A stretch of 64,000 nt of DNA from Mycobacterium senriense (GCF_019668465.1 NZ_AP024828.1:4898001-4962000); one strand, 5' to 3'; shown: positions 7,600-19,868, counted from the stretch's first letter. A program made the numbers and translations. The notes: generated by a model not told the origin, from the letters alone.

Positions 7600-8279
7600 C
7601 GCACCGCTCCGCTTCGCTGCTTGACCAGGTCCCGCAGGTGCGAGATCACCTGGGCCTCGGTCATCTCGCTGGTATCGACGACCACCGCGTCCGGGGCCGC
7701 CCGCAGCGGCGACACCGCCCGGGTGGAGTCCAGATGGTCGCGCCGGCGCACGTCGGCCAGCACCGCCTCGTAGTCGTCGGCCAGCCCGGCCGCCACGTTC
7801 TGATCGTTGCGCCGCCGCGCCCGGGTCTCGGCCGACGCGGTCAGGAAGATCTTCACGGGAGCGTCGGGCAGCACGACTGTGCCGATGTCGCGGCCCTCGA
7901 CGACGACACTGCCCGGGCCCTCGGCCATTTCGCGCTGCAGGTCGACGAGCCGGGTGCGCACGGCCGGAACCGAGGACACCGCCGACACCGAGCCGGTCAC
8001 CCGGTCGCCACGGATCTCCGTCGAAACATCCTCTCCGCAAAGGAAATAACGGTCGCCGTCGGGGCGATAGTCGATCGACATCTGCACCGTTTCCGCCGTG
8101 TGCGCAACGGCCTCGGCGTCGGCCGGGTCGATGTCGGCGCGCAGCACGGCCAGCGTCACCATCCGGTACATCCCGCCGGTGTCCAAGTAGCGCGCGCCGA
8201 GCTCTTGCGCCAATCCCTTTGATACCGAGGACTTTCCGGTGCCCGCCGGGCCATCGATGGCCACCACGATGTCGCTCAC
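7596..8279 (-). CDS. cmk: Cytidylate kinase, 227 aa
   Basis: Phosphorylates CMP and dCMP with ATP in pyrimidine salvage. The N-terminal P-loop GPAGTGKSS, the CMP-binding region (LDTGGMYR) and the RRRNDQN segment of the lid are present. Two starts are possible. The GTG at 8339 overlaps the rluB stop (GTGA) but adds ~20 low-complexity residues encoded by repeated GCTCGTTCCGCTC-like DNA; the GTG at 8279 begins right at the conserved core ([10 protein letters not shown]) and gives the usual family length, so I prefer it. Corresponds to Mtb Rv1712. Confidence 0.9.
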   Translation of the reverse strand: MSDIVVAIDGPAGTGKSSVSKGLAQELGARYLDTGGMYRMVTLAVLRADIDPADAEAVAHTAETVQMSIDYRPDGDRYFLCGEDVSTEIRGDRVTGSVSAVSSVPAVRTRLVDLQREMAEGPGSVVVEGRDIGTVVLPDAPVKIFLTASAETRARRRNDQNVAAGLADDYEAVLADVRRRDHLDSTRAVSPLRAAPDAVVVDTSEMTEAQVISHLRDLVKQRSGAVR

Positions 8280-8335
8280 AGGCTGATGGTTCGCTGCACT
8301 CGCATCACTCGCTGCGCTCGTTCTGCTCGTTCCGC

Positions 8336-9079
8336 TCACAGGCCCACCGCTTTGTACAGCTGGCCGATCTCATGATGAGCCAGCGCCCGGAAGGTGCCCG
8401 GCCGCTGCTTGCCCAGCGAGACCGGCCCGATGTCGGTGCGCACCAACGACTCCACCGGGAATCCCGCGGCCGCCAACAGCCGGCGCACGATGCGATTGCG
8501 CCCCTCGTGCAGCGTCACCCGCACCAGCGTCTTGCCCGGAATGGCGTCCACCACCGCGAACTCGTCGAGTTTGGCCGGCCCGTCGTCCAACTCGATGCCG
8601 GCACGCAACTTCTTGCCGAGCCCACGTGGCACCGACCCGGTCACCGTCGCCAGGTATGTCTTGGGCACCTCGTGGGAAGGGTGCATCAGCCGGTGCGCGA
8701 GCTCGCCGTCGTTGGTCAGCAGGATCAACCCTTCGGTGTCGGCGTCCAACCGCCCGACGTGAAACAGGTTCTTGTTGCCGCGAACCTTGCGCTCGACCAG
8801 ATCGCCGATGCACGGTCGCCCGCGGTCGTCGGACATGGTCGAGTGCACGCCGCGCGGCTTGTTCAGGGCCAGATACACCTGCGAGTCGTCGAGCACCACC
8901 CGGGCGCCGTCGACGCGGATCACCGCGGAGTCCGGGTCGACGCGGGTGCCCAGCTCGGTCACCACCTGGCCGTCCACCTCGACGCGGCCGTCGATAATCA
9001 ACTTCTCGGCGGCCCGCCGCGACGCAATTCCGGCTTGGGACAACACTTTTTGCAGCCGGATCCCCTGATCTTCGTCCAT
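8336..9079 (-). CDS. rluB: 23S rRNA pseudouridine synthase RluB-type, 247 aa
   Basis: An S4 RNA-binding domain (residues ~8-55, [21 protein letters not shown]) precedes the RsuA/RluB/E/F catalytic domain. The catalytic Asp lies in [17 protein letters not shown]. It isomerises a uridine of 23S rRNA; the exact position is inferred from family only. ATG at 9079 overlaps the scpB stop (TGATG). Corresponds to Mtb Rv1711. Confidence 0.9.
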   Translation of the reverse strand: MDEDQGIRLQKVLSQAGIASRRAAEKLIIDGRVEVDGQVVTELGTRVDPDSAVIRVDGARVVLDDSQVYLALNKPRGVHSTMSDDRGRPCIGDLVERKVRGNKNLFHVGRLDADTEGLILLTNDGELAHRLMHPSHEVPKTYLATVTGSVPRGLGKKLRAGIELDDGPAKLDEFAVVDAIPGKTLVRVTLHEGRNRIVRRLLAAAGFPVESLVRTDIGPVSLGKQRPGTFRALAHHEIGQLYKAVGL

Positions 9080-9774
9080 CAATCCTGGTCCACGTCGAAC
9101 GTCAGCGACTGGCCGGACGATTGACCGCCGGACAATTTGATGAAACGTGGCTCGCTGTCCAGGGATTCGCTGAGGTCCTCGATCGTATCGACGTCGGGAA
9201 GCAGCGGCGCGATGTCCGGAAGATCCGCCAACGAGGTCAGCCCCAGCCGCTCCAGGAACAGGTCGGTGGTGGCGAACGTCACCGCGCCGGTGTCCTCGTC
9301 GGCGCCGGCCTCGGTGATCAGACCCCGCGCCAGCAGCGTGCGCATCACGGCGTCGACGTTGACACCGCGCACCGCGCTCACCCGCGCGCGCGTCACCGGC
9401 TGGCGGTAGGCGACCACGGCCAGTGTCTCCAGCGCCGCCCGGGTCAGCTTGGACCGCGCGCCGTCCAGCAGCAGCTTCTCGACATAGGGCGCAAACCGGG
9501 CGCGGGTGTACATCCGCCACCCCTCACTGTTCCGGCGCAGATCGATGCCGCTGTCGCGCTCGGTGAGTTGCTCGGCCATCTCCTGCAGCTTGGTGGCGAT
9601 CCGGTACACCGGCTGCTGGGTGGCCGACGCCAGCGCCTCCGCGGTCACCGGGGTGTCCACCACCAACAGCAGCGCCTCGAGCACGGAACCGAGCTCCTCG
9701 GACTCCATGGGCGCGACTTCGGCGATGTCCGGGATGCCTGAATCCAGGTCGATCTCGGGCAGTTCTTCAGTCAT
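9079..9774 (-). CDS. scpB: Segregation and condensation protein B, 231 aa
   Basis: ScpB forms the kleisin-associated tandem winged-helix dimer that works with ScpA and SMC in chromosome condensation. The conserved core LEALLLVVDTPVTAEALA and the second winged-helix segment LETLAVVAYRQPVTRARVSAVRG are clear; the N-terminal ~25 residues are acidic and the last ~50 are a variable tail. ATG at 9774 overlaps scpA as ATGA. Its place between scpA and rluB is the standard actinobacterial order (Mtb Rv1710). Confidence 0.93.
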   Translation of the reverse strand: MTEELPEIDLDSGIPDIAEVAPMESEELGSVLEALLLVVDTPVTAEALASATQQPVYRIATKLQEMAEQLTERDSGIDLRRNSEGWRMYTRARFAPYVEKLLLDGARSKLTRAALETLAVVAYRQPVTRARVSAVRGVNVDAVMRTLLARGLITEAGADEDTGAVTFATTDLFLERLGLTSLADLPDIAPLLPDVDTIEDLSESLDSEPRFIKLSGGQSSGQSLTFDVDQD

Positions 9775-10586
9775 TCGTCCCGCACTTCTACCAAGGCTTC
9801 ACTGGCCGGACGTTCCCCGGTCCACGAGATTTGGAGCACGCCAAGCGGCTCTGACTGGTCGAATGCTACCGCCCGGGACCGATACAGTTCGAGCAGCGCC
9901 AGGAAGCGCCCGACCACCTCCATCGACGCCTCACAGTCGGCGACCAGGTCGGAGAACGTCGCCCACGCCCCGCTGCCCCGCGCTTCCAGGATGGCCAGCA
10001 GCTTCTTGGCCTGCTCGGGAACCGAGACCTGGACCTGGTGCAGGTGCGCGACCGACACGGTCGGGACGGGCCGCGGGCTGAACGCGATCGCGGCGATCTG
10101 GGCGAACCGTTCGGCGTCGACACCGATCATCACCTCGGGCAGCAGTTCGGTGAACCGGTCCTCCAGCGACACCGAGCGCGGGTAGCTGCGCAGCGCCGTG
10201 GCCTCGAGTTCGGCGAACATCTCGGCGACGTGCTTGAATGCGCGATACTGCAGCAGCCGGGCGAACAGCAGGTCCCGCACCTCCAGCAGCGCGAGGTCTT
10301 CGTCGTCGTCGACTTGTCCGGCGGGCAGCAGCCGCGCCGCCTTCAGGTCCAGCAGGGTCGCGGCGACCACCAGGAACGCCGTGGTCTCCTCCAGCTCCAG
10401 CTGTGGACCGATTTCGCGGGTGTAGGCGATGAAGTCGTCGGTGACCTGGTGGAGCGCCACCTCGGTCACGTCGAGGCGATGCGCGAAGATCAGCTGCAGC
10501 AGCAGGTCGAACGGACCCTCGAAATTGGTCAGGCGGACCTGGAAGCCGTTCTGCTGTGGCGCCTCACCGGTTTCGGTCGCGTTCAC
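9771..10586 (-). CDS. scpA: Segregation and condensation protein A (kleisin), 271 aa
   Basis: ScpA is the kleisin subunit bridging SMC heads. The diagnostic N-terminal motif FEGPFDLLLQLI (residues ~19-30) and the following ALHQVTDDFIAYT region are present; the C-terminal winged helix binds SMC. The start is a GTG at 10586 overlapping the parA-like stop (GTGA), so the genes are coupled. Corresponds to Mtb Rv1709. Confidence 0.93.
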   Translation of the reverse strand: MNATETGEAPQQNGFQVRLTNFEGPFDLLLQLIFAHRLDVTEVALHQVTDDFIAYTREIGPQLELEETTAFLVVAATLLDLKAARLLPAGQVDDDEDLALLEVRDLLFARLLQYRAFKHVAEMFAELEATALRSYPRSVSLEDRFTELLPEVMIGVDAERFAQIAAIAFSPRPVPTVSVAHLHQVQVSVPEQAKKLLAILEARGSGAWATFSDLVADCEASMEVVGRFLALLELYRSRAVAFDQSEPLGVLQISWTGERPASEALVEVRDE

Positions 10587-11446
10587 GCGCCGAATCGGTC
10601 AATGAACTCACGGGCCAGCGCGCGATAGGCGACGGCCCCGGTGGATCGCGGGGCCCACGTGGTGATGGGTTCGCCGGCCACGCTGGTCTCCGGGAACCGG
10701 ACGGTCCGGGTGATCACGGTGTCGAACACCAGATCCCCGAAGCGCTCCACCACCCGGGCCATCACCTCGCGCGAGTTGACCGTGCGCGGGTCGTAACGGG
10801 TCAGCAGGATCCCGCTGATCTCGAGCTTCGGATTCAGCCGGTCGCGCACCTTGTCGACGGTGTCGGTCAGCAGCGCCAGCCCGCGCAGCGAGAAATACTC
10901 GCACTCGGTCGGGATCACCACGCCGTCGGCGCAGGCCAGGCCGTTGACGGTGAGCAGCCCCAGCGACGGCTGGCAGTCGATCAGCACGTAGTCGTAGCGG
11001 TCCAGCACCGGGTGCAGCGCGCGGCCCAGTGTCTGCTCGCGCCCCACCTCGTTGACCAGCTGGATCTCGGCGGCCGACAGGTCGATGTTGCTGGGCACCA
11101 GATCCATGTGCTTGACCCGGGTCTGCAGCAGCACGTCGTCCATCGACACCCGCGGCTCGACCAGGACGTTATGGATCGTCTTTTCCAGCTCGTAGTGCGG
11201 GACGCCCAGGCCGGCGGACAGCGCGCCCTGCGGGTCCATGTCCACCAGCAGCACGCGGCGGCCGTACTCGGCGAGCGCGGCACCCAGGTTGATGGTCGAC
11301 GTGGTCTTCCCGACGCCGCCCTTCTGGTTGCACATGGCGACGACTTTGGCCGGGCCGTGCGAGGTGCGCGGCTGTGGCTCCGGGATCGCCCGCGGCGGCC
11401 GCCCGGTCAGACCGAGCTCGACGCCGTTGTCCGGCTGCTCGGTCAT
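10583..11446 (-). CDS. ParA/Soj-family ATPase, 287 aa
   Basis: A deviant Walker-A ATPase of the ParA/MinD superfamily. The signature CNQKGGVGKTTSTINLGAAL, the switch VDMDPQGALSAGLG and the Asp-Cys-Gln-Pro-Ser switch II (DCQPSLG) are intact. It is not next to parB, so it is the second ParA-like protein found with scpAB in mycobacteria (Rv1708 type), with a presumed role in chromosome organisation. I chose the ATG at 11446 (MTEQPDNGVELG); the frame continues to a TTG at 11524. It is the first gene of the leftward operon ending in der. Confidence 0.88.
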   Translation of the reverse strand: MTEQPDNGVELGLTGRPPRAIPEPQPRTSHGPAKVVAMCNQKGGVGKTTSTINLGAALAEYGRRVLLVDMDPQGALSAGLGVPHYELEKTIHNVLVEPRVSMDDVLLQTRVKHMDLVPSNIDLSAAEIQLVNEVGREQTLGRALHPVLDRYDYVLIDCQPSLGLLTVNGLACADGVVIPTECEYFSLRGLALLTDTVDKVRDRLNPKLEISGILLTRYDPRTVNSREVMARVVERFGDLVFDTVITRTVRFPETSVAGEPITTWAPRSTGAVAYRALAREFIDRFGA

Positions 11447-11669
11447 GGCGGGGGTGTTCGGGAAGTGAACATCGTCGAAAAGTCTAACGGGTTCGCCGCG
11501 CGAAACTCGGCAACCCGCAGGCAATTAACCAGCCAATACGGGCAAAAATCGATGGTAGAACGCACATCCCGACAGCCTATTCACTCCAGTCACAGCAGCA
11601 CCACTTTCCGACAGTTGTGCGGCCTCGCGGCGGGGCCGGCGGCATCGCCACCCGCCTATCGTGGCGTCC
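11447..11669. promoter_or_regulatory. Divergent intergenic region between parA-like and methyltransferase genes
   Basis: These 223 bases must carry the promoters of the leftward parA-scpAB-der operon and of the rightward methyltransferase gene. I see an AT-richer stretch around 11490-11560 but no confident -35/-10 pair, and no RNA gene. In Mtb the equivalent interval carries cycA and two PPE genes, which are absent here. Confidence 0.35.
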
Positions 11670-12425
11670 ATGAGCCTGAAGCGACGGATACCTCTACTGC
11701 GTTGGTCGGTCTGGCGCATGGCCACCGGGAATCGCAACATCACCACGACGGGCCAGATCGGTGACGGGCGCGAAGCGGCCGCCGTCGAGTACGTGCTGGC
11801 GAACGCGCGAGCCGGCGACATCGACGACGTGCTGGCCACCATCGACAAGTTCGCCTACCAGAAATCGCTGCTGATCAACGTCGGCGACGAGAAGGGGCTG
11901 CTGCTCGACGCCGCGGTGCGCCGCGCGAATCCGGCGGTGGCACTGGAGTTGGGCACCTACGTCGGATACGGCGCGCTGCGGATCGCCAGGGCGGCCCCGA
12001 ACGCCAAGGTGTACTCCGTCGAACTCGCCGAGGCCAACGCCGCCAACGCCCGCCAGATCTGGGTGCACGCCGGCGTCGCCGACCGGGTGACGTGCGTGGT
12101 CGGCACCATCGGCGACGGCGGGCGCACCCTGGACGCGCTGGCCAACGAGCACGGGTTCGCCGAAGGCACACTGGATTTCGTGTTCCTCGACCACGACAAG
12201 GACGCCTACCTCGGAGACCTGAAGAGCGTCATGGAGCGCGGCTGGCTGCATCCGGGCTCGATCGTGGTCGCCGACAACGTCCGGGTGCCGGGCGCGCCGA
12301 AGTACCGCGAGTACATGCACCGCCAGCAGGGCAAGCGATTCAACACCGTCGAGCACAAGGCGCACCTCGAGTACCAGACGATGCTGTCCGACCTGGTGCT
12401 GGAGTCCGACTACCTCGGCGACTGA
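11670..12425 (+). CDS. Class I O-methyltransferase (COMT-like), 251 aa
   Basis: An SAM-dependent methyltransferase resembling catechol O-methyltransferase. The SAM motif ALELGTYVGYGALRIA (residues ~90-105), the acidic VYSVELAEANAANA after strand 2 and the metal-binding LDFVFLDHDKDAYLGDL are all visible, followed by VVADNVRVPG. The substrate is unknown; the metal-site pattern suggests a catechol-like or other vicinal-hydroxyl substrate. I use the ATG at 11670; a GTG three codons earlier is possible. It runs convergent with xerD, four bases away. Corresponds to Mtb Rv1703c. Confidence 0.85.
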   Translation: MSLKRRIPLLRWSVWRMATGNRNITTTGQIGDGREAAAVEYVLANARAGDIDDVLATIDKFAYQKSLLINVGDEKGLLLDAAVRRANPAVALELGTYVGYGALRIARAAPNAKVYSVELAEANAANARQIWVHAGVADRVTCVVGTIGDGGRTLDALANEHGFAEGTLDFVFLDHDKDAYLGDLKSVMERGWLHPGSIVVADNVRVPGAPKYREYMHRQQGKRFNTVEHKAHLEYQTMLSDLVLESDYLGD

Positions 12426-12429
12426 GCGG

Positions 12430-13364
12430 CTACTGCGCCCGCGGGTGGGCCTCGGCCCACACTTCGCGCAGCGCGTGCACGGTGACCATCGTGTAGATCT
12501 GCGTCGTCGTCACCGAGGCGTGGCCGAGCAGCTCCTGCACGACGCGTACGTCGGCGCCGCCCTCCAGCAGGTGGGTGGCGAAGGAATGCCGCAGCATGTG
12601 CGGCGACACCCCCGAGGTGATCCCGGCGCGTTCGGCCGCGTCCTGCAGGACCTGCCACGCGCTCTGCCGCGACAGCCGCCCGCCGCGCACATTGAGGAAA
12701 ATGCCCGGCGTCCCGCGCCCGCGGCGGGCCAGCTCTGAACGGCCCCGCACCAAATACGCATCCAGCGCGGCCACGGCCGGACGCCCGATCGGCACCAGCC
12801 GCTGCTTGCCGCCTTTGCCGCGCAACAACACCGACCGGGCGTGCGTGTCCACGTCGTCGACGTCGAGGCCGACGGCTTCGGAGATCCGCGCGCCGGTGGA
12901 GTACAGGAGTTCGAGCAGCGCCCGGTTACGCAGCGTCAGCGGGCCGTCTGCCGGGCTCTCGCCGCCGGCGGCCTCCAGCAGCGCCAGCACCTGATCGATG
13001 GTCAGGCTTTTGGGCAGCCGCCGGCCCGGCGTCGGCGGACGGACCGCGCGCGCCACGTCGAGTTCGGCCAGCCCTTCGGCGGCGGCGAACCGGTGCAGGC
13101 CGCGCACCGCGATCAGCGCCCGCGCCGCCGACACCGCGGACAGCGCGGCGGCCCCGGTGTCCGGATCGCCGCGGCGCAACGCCACCAAGAACTCGCTCAC
13201 GTCGTTCTCGCCCACCTTGGCCAGATCGTGAATTCCGCGGTCCGACAAGTGTTTTGTGTAGCGGCGCAGGTCGCGGCTGTACGAGCTCAGGGTGTTCGCG
13301 GCAACGCCGCGCTCGATCGTGAGGTGGTCGAGGTAGCCCTGTAGCTGTGACTCCAGGGCAACTT

Positions 13365-13368
<4 letters not shown>
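12430..13368 (-). CDS. xerD: Tyrosine recombinase XerD, 312 aa
   Basis: The chromosome-dimer-resolution recombinase acting at dif with XerC and FtsK. The N-terminal core-binding domain ([23 protein letters not shown]) and catalytic domain are complete: Arg in [12 protein letters not shown], Lys in RGKGGKQR, His-x-x-Arg in [12 protein letters not shown], His in [10 protein letters not shown] and Tyr in TQIYTMV. The GTG at 13368 overlaps the nudix stop (GTGA). The chromosomal context with pyrG (Mtb Rv1701) and lack of mobile neighbours separate it from the phage integrase at 4715. Confidence 0.93.
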
Positions 13369-15774
<2,406 letters not shown>

Positions 15775-15845
15775 CTAGCTGGGCCTGCCGACCCACGGAA
15801 ACCCACCCTAACATCCACCGCGCTGTGCCGCGGCTAACACGCCCG

Positions 15846-16790
15846 CTACTGGGGCACCGTGATTGACGTCGCCCCGTGACCGGTGCCGTACTGCCCGGCG
15901 TGCCCGCCGCTGAGCAGGTCGTGCAGGCCCAGGACCGCGGTGATGCGGCCCGGCGCGGCGTCGACGTCGTCGACCGTGCTTACCGCGGAGTTCATCCCGG
16001 CGTCGGCACGCGTCACCGCCACGGCGGCGCCTCCGGTGGCCGAACCGTCGCGCCCGGCGAGCAGGGTGCCCGAGCCGTGCGGGGCCAGCGCGGCCGAGAA
16101 CCGCGCCACGCTGACGCCCTTGTTCCCGGCATCCGGCGGTAGCGACCCGCCCGTGACGACGAGCGCGGCGTTGGCCGCGCCCATGTGATCGGTTGCCTGA
16201 TAGGTGATGAAGCCGGTGTCGCGCAGCGCCGCCAGCACGGTGTTGCGCTGGACGTCGTCCACCGCCGGCACCGCCGGGTTGGCGTTGGCCAGCAGGGCGA
16301 TGCCCATCAGGTCACCCGCCTGCGAACCCTGGTCGACGAGCTTGGTGCTCAGCTGCTGACCCGCGGGCAGCACCGAGGAGTTCACCACCGTCTGCAGCTT
16401 CTCCGCCGAGTTGGCCTCGACGAACTCCTGCGTCAGCGACACCGTGCCGGTCACCGTCCCGCCGGCCTGACCGACGAACTTCGACACCGCGGCCACGTCG
16501 TCGTCGGTCGCATCCGGGGTGCGGAACACCACCACCGTCTTGCCGCCCAGCGCGTCGTGCACCATCCGGCCGGCCAGTTGGGTGTCGAAATTGTTTGCCG
16601 CGCTGAGCTTTTCGTTCAGCACATTCTTCTGGTCGTTGAGCCCGCTGATCTGGGTGTTCAGGTCCCGCTTCTCGTCACGCAGGCTGGACAACAGGGTGTC
16701 CGACAAGAAGCCGGAGCCCAGCACGACTCCCACGGCCAGCGCCAGGAAGACGGCGGCCAGCGACAAGGCATGTTGACGCAACGAGATCAT
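15846..16790 (-). CDS. mctB: SteB/MctB: membrane-anchored cell-envelope protein, 314 aa
   Basis: The protein has one N-terminal membrane segment (residues ~8-33, LSLAAVFLALAVGVVLGSG), then a coiled coil (SSLRDEKRDLNTQISGLNDQ) and a periplasmic domain. The Mtb homologue Rv1698 has been described as the copper-resistance outer-membrane channel MctB, and the corynebacterial homologue as SteB, a partner of SteA in septal cell separation. The immediate pairing with steA favours the second role, but the sequence does not exclude the first. ATG at 16790 abuts the steA stop directly. Confidence 0.85.
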   Translation of the reverse strand: MISLRQHALSLAAVFLALAVGVVLGSGFLSDTLLSSLRDEKRDLNTQISGLNDQKNVLNEKLSAANNFDTQLAGRMVHDALGGKTVVVFRTPDATDDDVAAVSKFVGQAGGTVTGTVSLTQEFVEANSAEKLQTVVNSSVLPAGQQLSTKLVDQGSQAGDLMGIALLANANPAVPAVDDVQRNTVLAALRDTGFITYQATDHMGAANAALVVTGGSLPPDAGNKGVSVARFSAALAPHGSGTLLAGRDGSATGGAAVAVTRADAGMNSAVSTVDDVDAAPGRITAVLGLHDLLSGGHAGQYGTGHGATSITVPQ

Positions 16791-17972
16791 CTAGGTGACC
16801 CACTTCTGCACCATCAGGCAGAAGTGGTTCCAGTAGTCGGTGACCCAATGCAGCACTGCGGCGTCGGTGCGCGAGACCCACAGCGCGACGATGACGGCGA
16901 TCAGCATGGTCATCGCCAGCAGCGCGATGGCGCCCGCCGAGATGTGGTTGCGGTACAGGGTGGCCACGGCCTTGGCATCCACCACCTTCTCTCCGACCCG
17001 CAGCCGGGTCAGGAAGGTCGACGGGTTGCTGTGCGCGCGGGTGCGGTCGAAGAACGTCTCGATGTTGGCCGTGTGGCCAGCCGTCACCAGCAGCGCGGCG
17101 CCGTGGTGATCGGCCAGCAGCAGGGCCAGATCGATCGCCGAGCCCGCGGCGGGGAACGTCATCGCCCCGACACCGAGATCCTGGATCCGCTCCAGCCCGG
17201 GCGCGTGCCCGTCGGCGTCGGCGGGCAACACCACCTGGGCACCGCACTTGAGCGCGTCGGTGCTGATCTGGTCGGGGTCACCGACGATGACCTGGGGGCG
17301 GTAGCCCGCCTTGCGCAGGACGTCGGCGCCGCTGCCGACGCCGATCAGCGCCGGCTGATACTCCTTGATGAACGGCTTGAGCGACTTCAGGTCCTCTTCG
17401 GCGCTGGGCTCGTCGGCGACGATCACCACGTGCCGGCGGCGCAGGTCGACGTCGACGTCGGGGATGCCGATGCCGTCGATCAGCAGCGGGCTCTCGCTCT
17501 TGATGAACTCGATCGTGTTGCCGGCGAAGGCCTCCAGGTGCGCGGACAGCCCGCTCTTGGCCTCGCGCATCAGGTCGGCGATGTCGTGGTCGGTGCGCTC
17601 GGTCCCACGGACCAGCCTGCGGTCACCGGCGTACACCCCGCCCTCGTGCAGGCGGATCTTGGAGCCGTCCTTGACCTTCTTGAAGATGTCTGGTCCGGCC
17701 TCGTCGATCAGGGTCACCCCGTTGTTGACCAGTACCTCCGGGCCCATGTTCGGGTAGCGGCCCGACACCGACGGAGACGCGTTGACCACCGCGGCGATGT
17801 CGGCCTCCACCAGCGCGTCCGCCGTGATGCGGTCCAGATCCAGGACGTCGAGCACCACGATGTCGCCGGGGCAGACCCGGCGCAGCAGGCGGTCGATGTT
17901 CCGGTCAACGCGGGCGGTGCCGACGAGGCCCGGCCGGGCGGGGTTACGGGAAAGCAGGCCTGACATCTTCAT
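16791..17972 (-). CDS. steA: SteA: putative cytokinetic-ring protein, 393 aa
   Basis: The soluble part resembles the thiamin-pyrophosphokinase-like fold (VIVADEPSAEEDLKSLKPFI; VIVGDPDQISTDAL) and ends with one membrane segment near residues 352-372 (ISAGAIALLAMTMLIAVIVALWV). In Corynebacterium SteA localises to the division site and controls the RipC/FtsEX cell-separation pathway; Mtb Rv1697 is the homologue. The ATG at 17972 (MKMSGLLSRNPARPG) is preferred over a longer frame because the conserved region starts there. Co-transcribed with the next gene. Confidence 0.85.
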   Translation of the reverse strand: MKMSGLLSRNPARPGLVGTARVDRNIDRLLRRVCPGDIVVLDVLDLDRITADALVEADIAAVVNASPSVSGRYPNMGPEVLVNNGVTLIDEAGPDIFKKVKDGSKIRLHEGGVYAGDRRLVRGTERTDHDIADLMREAKSGLSAHLEAFAGNTIEFIKSESPLLIDGIGIPDVDVDLRRRHVVIVADEPSAEEDLKSLKPFIKEYQPALIGVGSGADVLRKAGYRPQVIVGDPDQISTDALKCGAQVVLPADADGHAPGLERIQDLGVGAMTFPAAGSAIDLALLLADHHGAALLVTAGHTANIETFFDRTRAHSNPSTFLTRLRVGEKVVDAKAVATLYRNHISAGAIALLAMTMLIAVIVALWVSRTDAAVLHWVTDYWNHFCLMVQKWVT

Positions 17973-18009
17973 GGGGGCGATTCTGTCCGCGAAGCTGCGG
18001 CCCGGACGG

Positions 18010-18060
18010 GAGGCGCGCCGTAACATTAGCCTCATAAGTTATCTAGAGTCCTATTAGTCA
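18010..18060 (-). promoter_or_regulatory. AT-rich promoter-like segment upstream of steA
   Basis: In very GC-rich surroundings this short stretch is AT-rich and, read leftward, contains TAGATAACTTATGAGG with TAACTT matching the TAnnnT -10 pattern. No convincing -35 is present. It lies 40-90 bp upstream of the steA start and just after recN ends, so it is the likely steA-steB promoter. Confidence 0.35.
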
Positions 18061-18085
18061 CATCTGTATTACTTGTTCCCGGCGA

Positions 18086-19843
18086 TTAGATCTCATCCTT
18101 CTGCGCCGCAGCCAGCAGCTCACGGGCGTGCGCACGGCCGCTGTCGGATTCGCCCAGCCCGGCCAGCATCCGCGCCAGCTCGGCCACCCGCTCGTCGTCG
18201 GCGACCCGCCGCACCACGCTGGTCCCCTTCGGCCCCGCGCCGTGCACCACCAGGTGCACGTCGGCGTACGCCGCGACCTGCGGAAGGTGCGTCACCACGA
18301 TGACCTGGTGGGTGCGCGCCAACCGCGCCAGCCGCCGGCCGATCTGCACCGCCGCCCGGCCGCCCACCCCGGCGTCGACCTCGTCGAACACCATGGTGGT
18401 GCCCACCGTCTCTTTGCGCGAGGCGGCCAGCACCACTTCCAGCGCCAGCATCACCCTGGACAGCTCGCCACCGGAGGCGCTCTTGGCCAGCGGCAGCTGG
18501 TCCATCCCGCGGTGCGCGGCGAAGCCGAACTCCACCTGGTCGATGCCGTCGGCGCCGGCGCGGGCCGACTCGCCCGACGGCAGAGTAAGGGTGGCCGCGT
18601 CGTCGGCCGAGGCGCTATCGACAGCAACGTCGATGCTGAACTGCGCGTCGGCCATCGCCAGCCCGGACAGCTCGGCGGTGACCTCCTTGGCGAGCCGCTT
18701 GGCGGCCTTGCGCCGGATGTTACTCAGATCGACCGCGGCCTGGGTCAATTCACGCGCGAGCTCGTCGACCCGCGCCGCCAGCGACGCCAGCCCCTCCTCG
18801 GAGACGTCGAGTTGGGCCAGCCGTTCCCGCGACTCCCGCGCCCAGGCGAGCACGCCGTCGATGTCCGCCGCGTACTTGCGGGTCAGGGTGCGCAGTTCGG
18901 CCTGCCGGGCCAGTTTGGATTCCAGCGCGCCGGCATCGGCCGGCAGCTCCTCCAGGAATCCGGCCAGCTCACCGGCCGTGTCGACGACCACGGTCAGCAC
19001 CTCGTCGAGCTGGCCGGCCAACGCCACCAGCTTCGCGTCGTCCGTCGATTCCAGTGCGGCCCTTGCCTTTCCCAGGCTGTCGGTCGCGCTGAATTCGGAG
19101 CCATCCGCGTCGTCCGAGGACAGGGCCGCGCGCGCCGCGGCCGCCGCCTCGCGCAGGGTGTCCAGTTCGGAGAGCCGCAAGATCTCGGCGACCAGGGCGT
19201 CGTCCTCACCGGGTTGCGGGTCGACGGCGTCGATCTCGTTGAGGGCGAAGTTCAGCCGGTCGGCCTCGAGCGCCAGCTCGCGCATCCGGTTGCGGCGGTC
19301 GAAGAGGTCGCGCCGCGCCGACAGCCAGGCGTCGCGCAGTTTGCAGTAGCGCTCCAGCGCGGGGCCGGCCTTCGCGAACCGGTCCAGCGCGCCGCACTGC
19401 TCCTCGGGCCGCATCAGCCGCAGCTGGTCGTTCTGCCCGTGCAGGGTCAGCAGCCCGGCGGTGAAGTCGCCCAGCGACTTGGCCGGCACGCTGCGGCCGC
19501 CGAGGTAGGCGCGCGACGGTCCGTCACGGCTGACCGAGCGCAGCGCGATCACGCTGCCGTCCTCGTCGCGTTCGGCGCCCGACGCGCCGAGCATGTCGTC
19601 CAGCTTGACGATCAGGGCCTCGTCGAGATCGGTTGTGGTGAACCGGCCTTCGACGATCGCCCGGTCGGCCCCGGACCGTACCCGGGTGGCGTCCGCGCGG
19701 GCACCGCCGAGCAGGTGCAACCCGGTCACCACCATGGTCTTGCCGGTGCCGGTCTCGCCGGTCAGCACGGTCAGGCCGCGGTCGAACTCCCCGACCGCGG
19801 CGCTGATGGCACCGAGTGACTCGATGCGGATTTCGGTCAGCAT
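18086..19843 (-). CDS. recN: DNA repair protein RecN, 585 aa
   Basis: An SMC-like ATPase for recombinational repair of double-strand breaks. The N-terminal Walker A GETGTGKTMVV, long central coiled-coil arms (residues ~150-360) and the C-terminal half with signature SASGGELSRVMLALEVVL, Walker B VFDEVDAGVGGRAA and the His loop VVTHLPQVAAYAD are all present. ATG at 19843; the next gene upstream, nadK, ends 25 bp away. Corresponds to Mtb Rv1696. Confidence 0.94.
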   Translation of the reverse strand: MLTEIRIESLGAISAAVGEFDRGLTVLTGETGTGKTMVVTGLHLLGGARADATRVRSGADRAIVEGRFTTTDLDEALIVKLDDMLGASGAERDEDGSVIALRSVSRDGPSRAYLGGRSVPAKSLGDFTAGLLTLHGQNDQLRLMRPEEQCGALDRFAKAGPALERYCKLRDAWLSARRDLFDRRNRMRELALEADRLNFALNEIDAVDPQPGEDDALVAEILRLSELDTLREAAAAARAALSSDDADGSEFSATDSLGKARAALESTDDAKLVALAGQLDEVLTVVVDTAGELAGFLEELPADAGALESKLARQAELRTLTRKYAADIDGVLAWARESRERLAQLDVSEEGLASLAARVDELARELTQAAVDLSNIRRKAAKRLAKEVTAELSGLAMADAQFSIDVAVDSASADDAATLTLPSGESARAGADGIDQVEFGFAAHRGMDQLPLAKSASGGELSRVMLALEVVLAASRKETVGTTMVFDEVDAGVGGRAAVQIGRRLARLARTHQVIVVTHLPQVAAYADVHLVVHGAGPKGTSVVRRVADDERVAELARMLAGLGESDSGRAHARELLAAAQKDEI

Positions 19844-19868
19844 TCAGTCAGCACCTGCGTTGGAGTTG

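Noticed and set aside
7600..8040. N-terminal extension of der by ~145 codons
   Set aside because: It lies antisense-free but out of frame over cmk, is Arg/Gly-rich, and the GTG at 7599 overlaps the cmk stop as expected for coupled genes.
8280..8339. Repeated GCTCGTTCCGCTC-like bases between rluB and cmk as a CRISPR or mobile repeat
   Set aside because: Only a few imperfect copies with no spacers; such short runs are common between mycobacterial genes.
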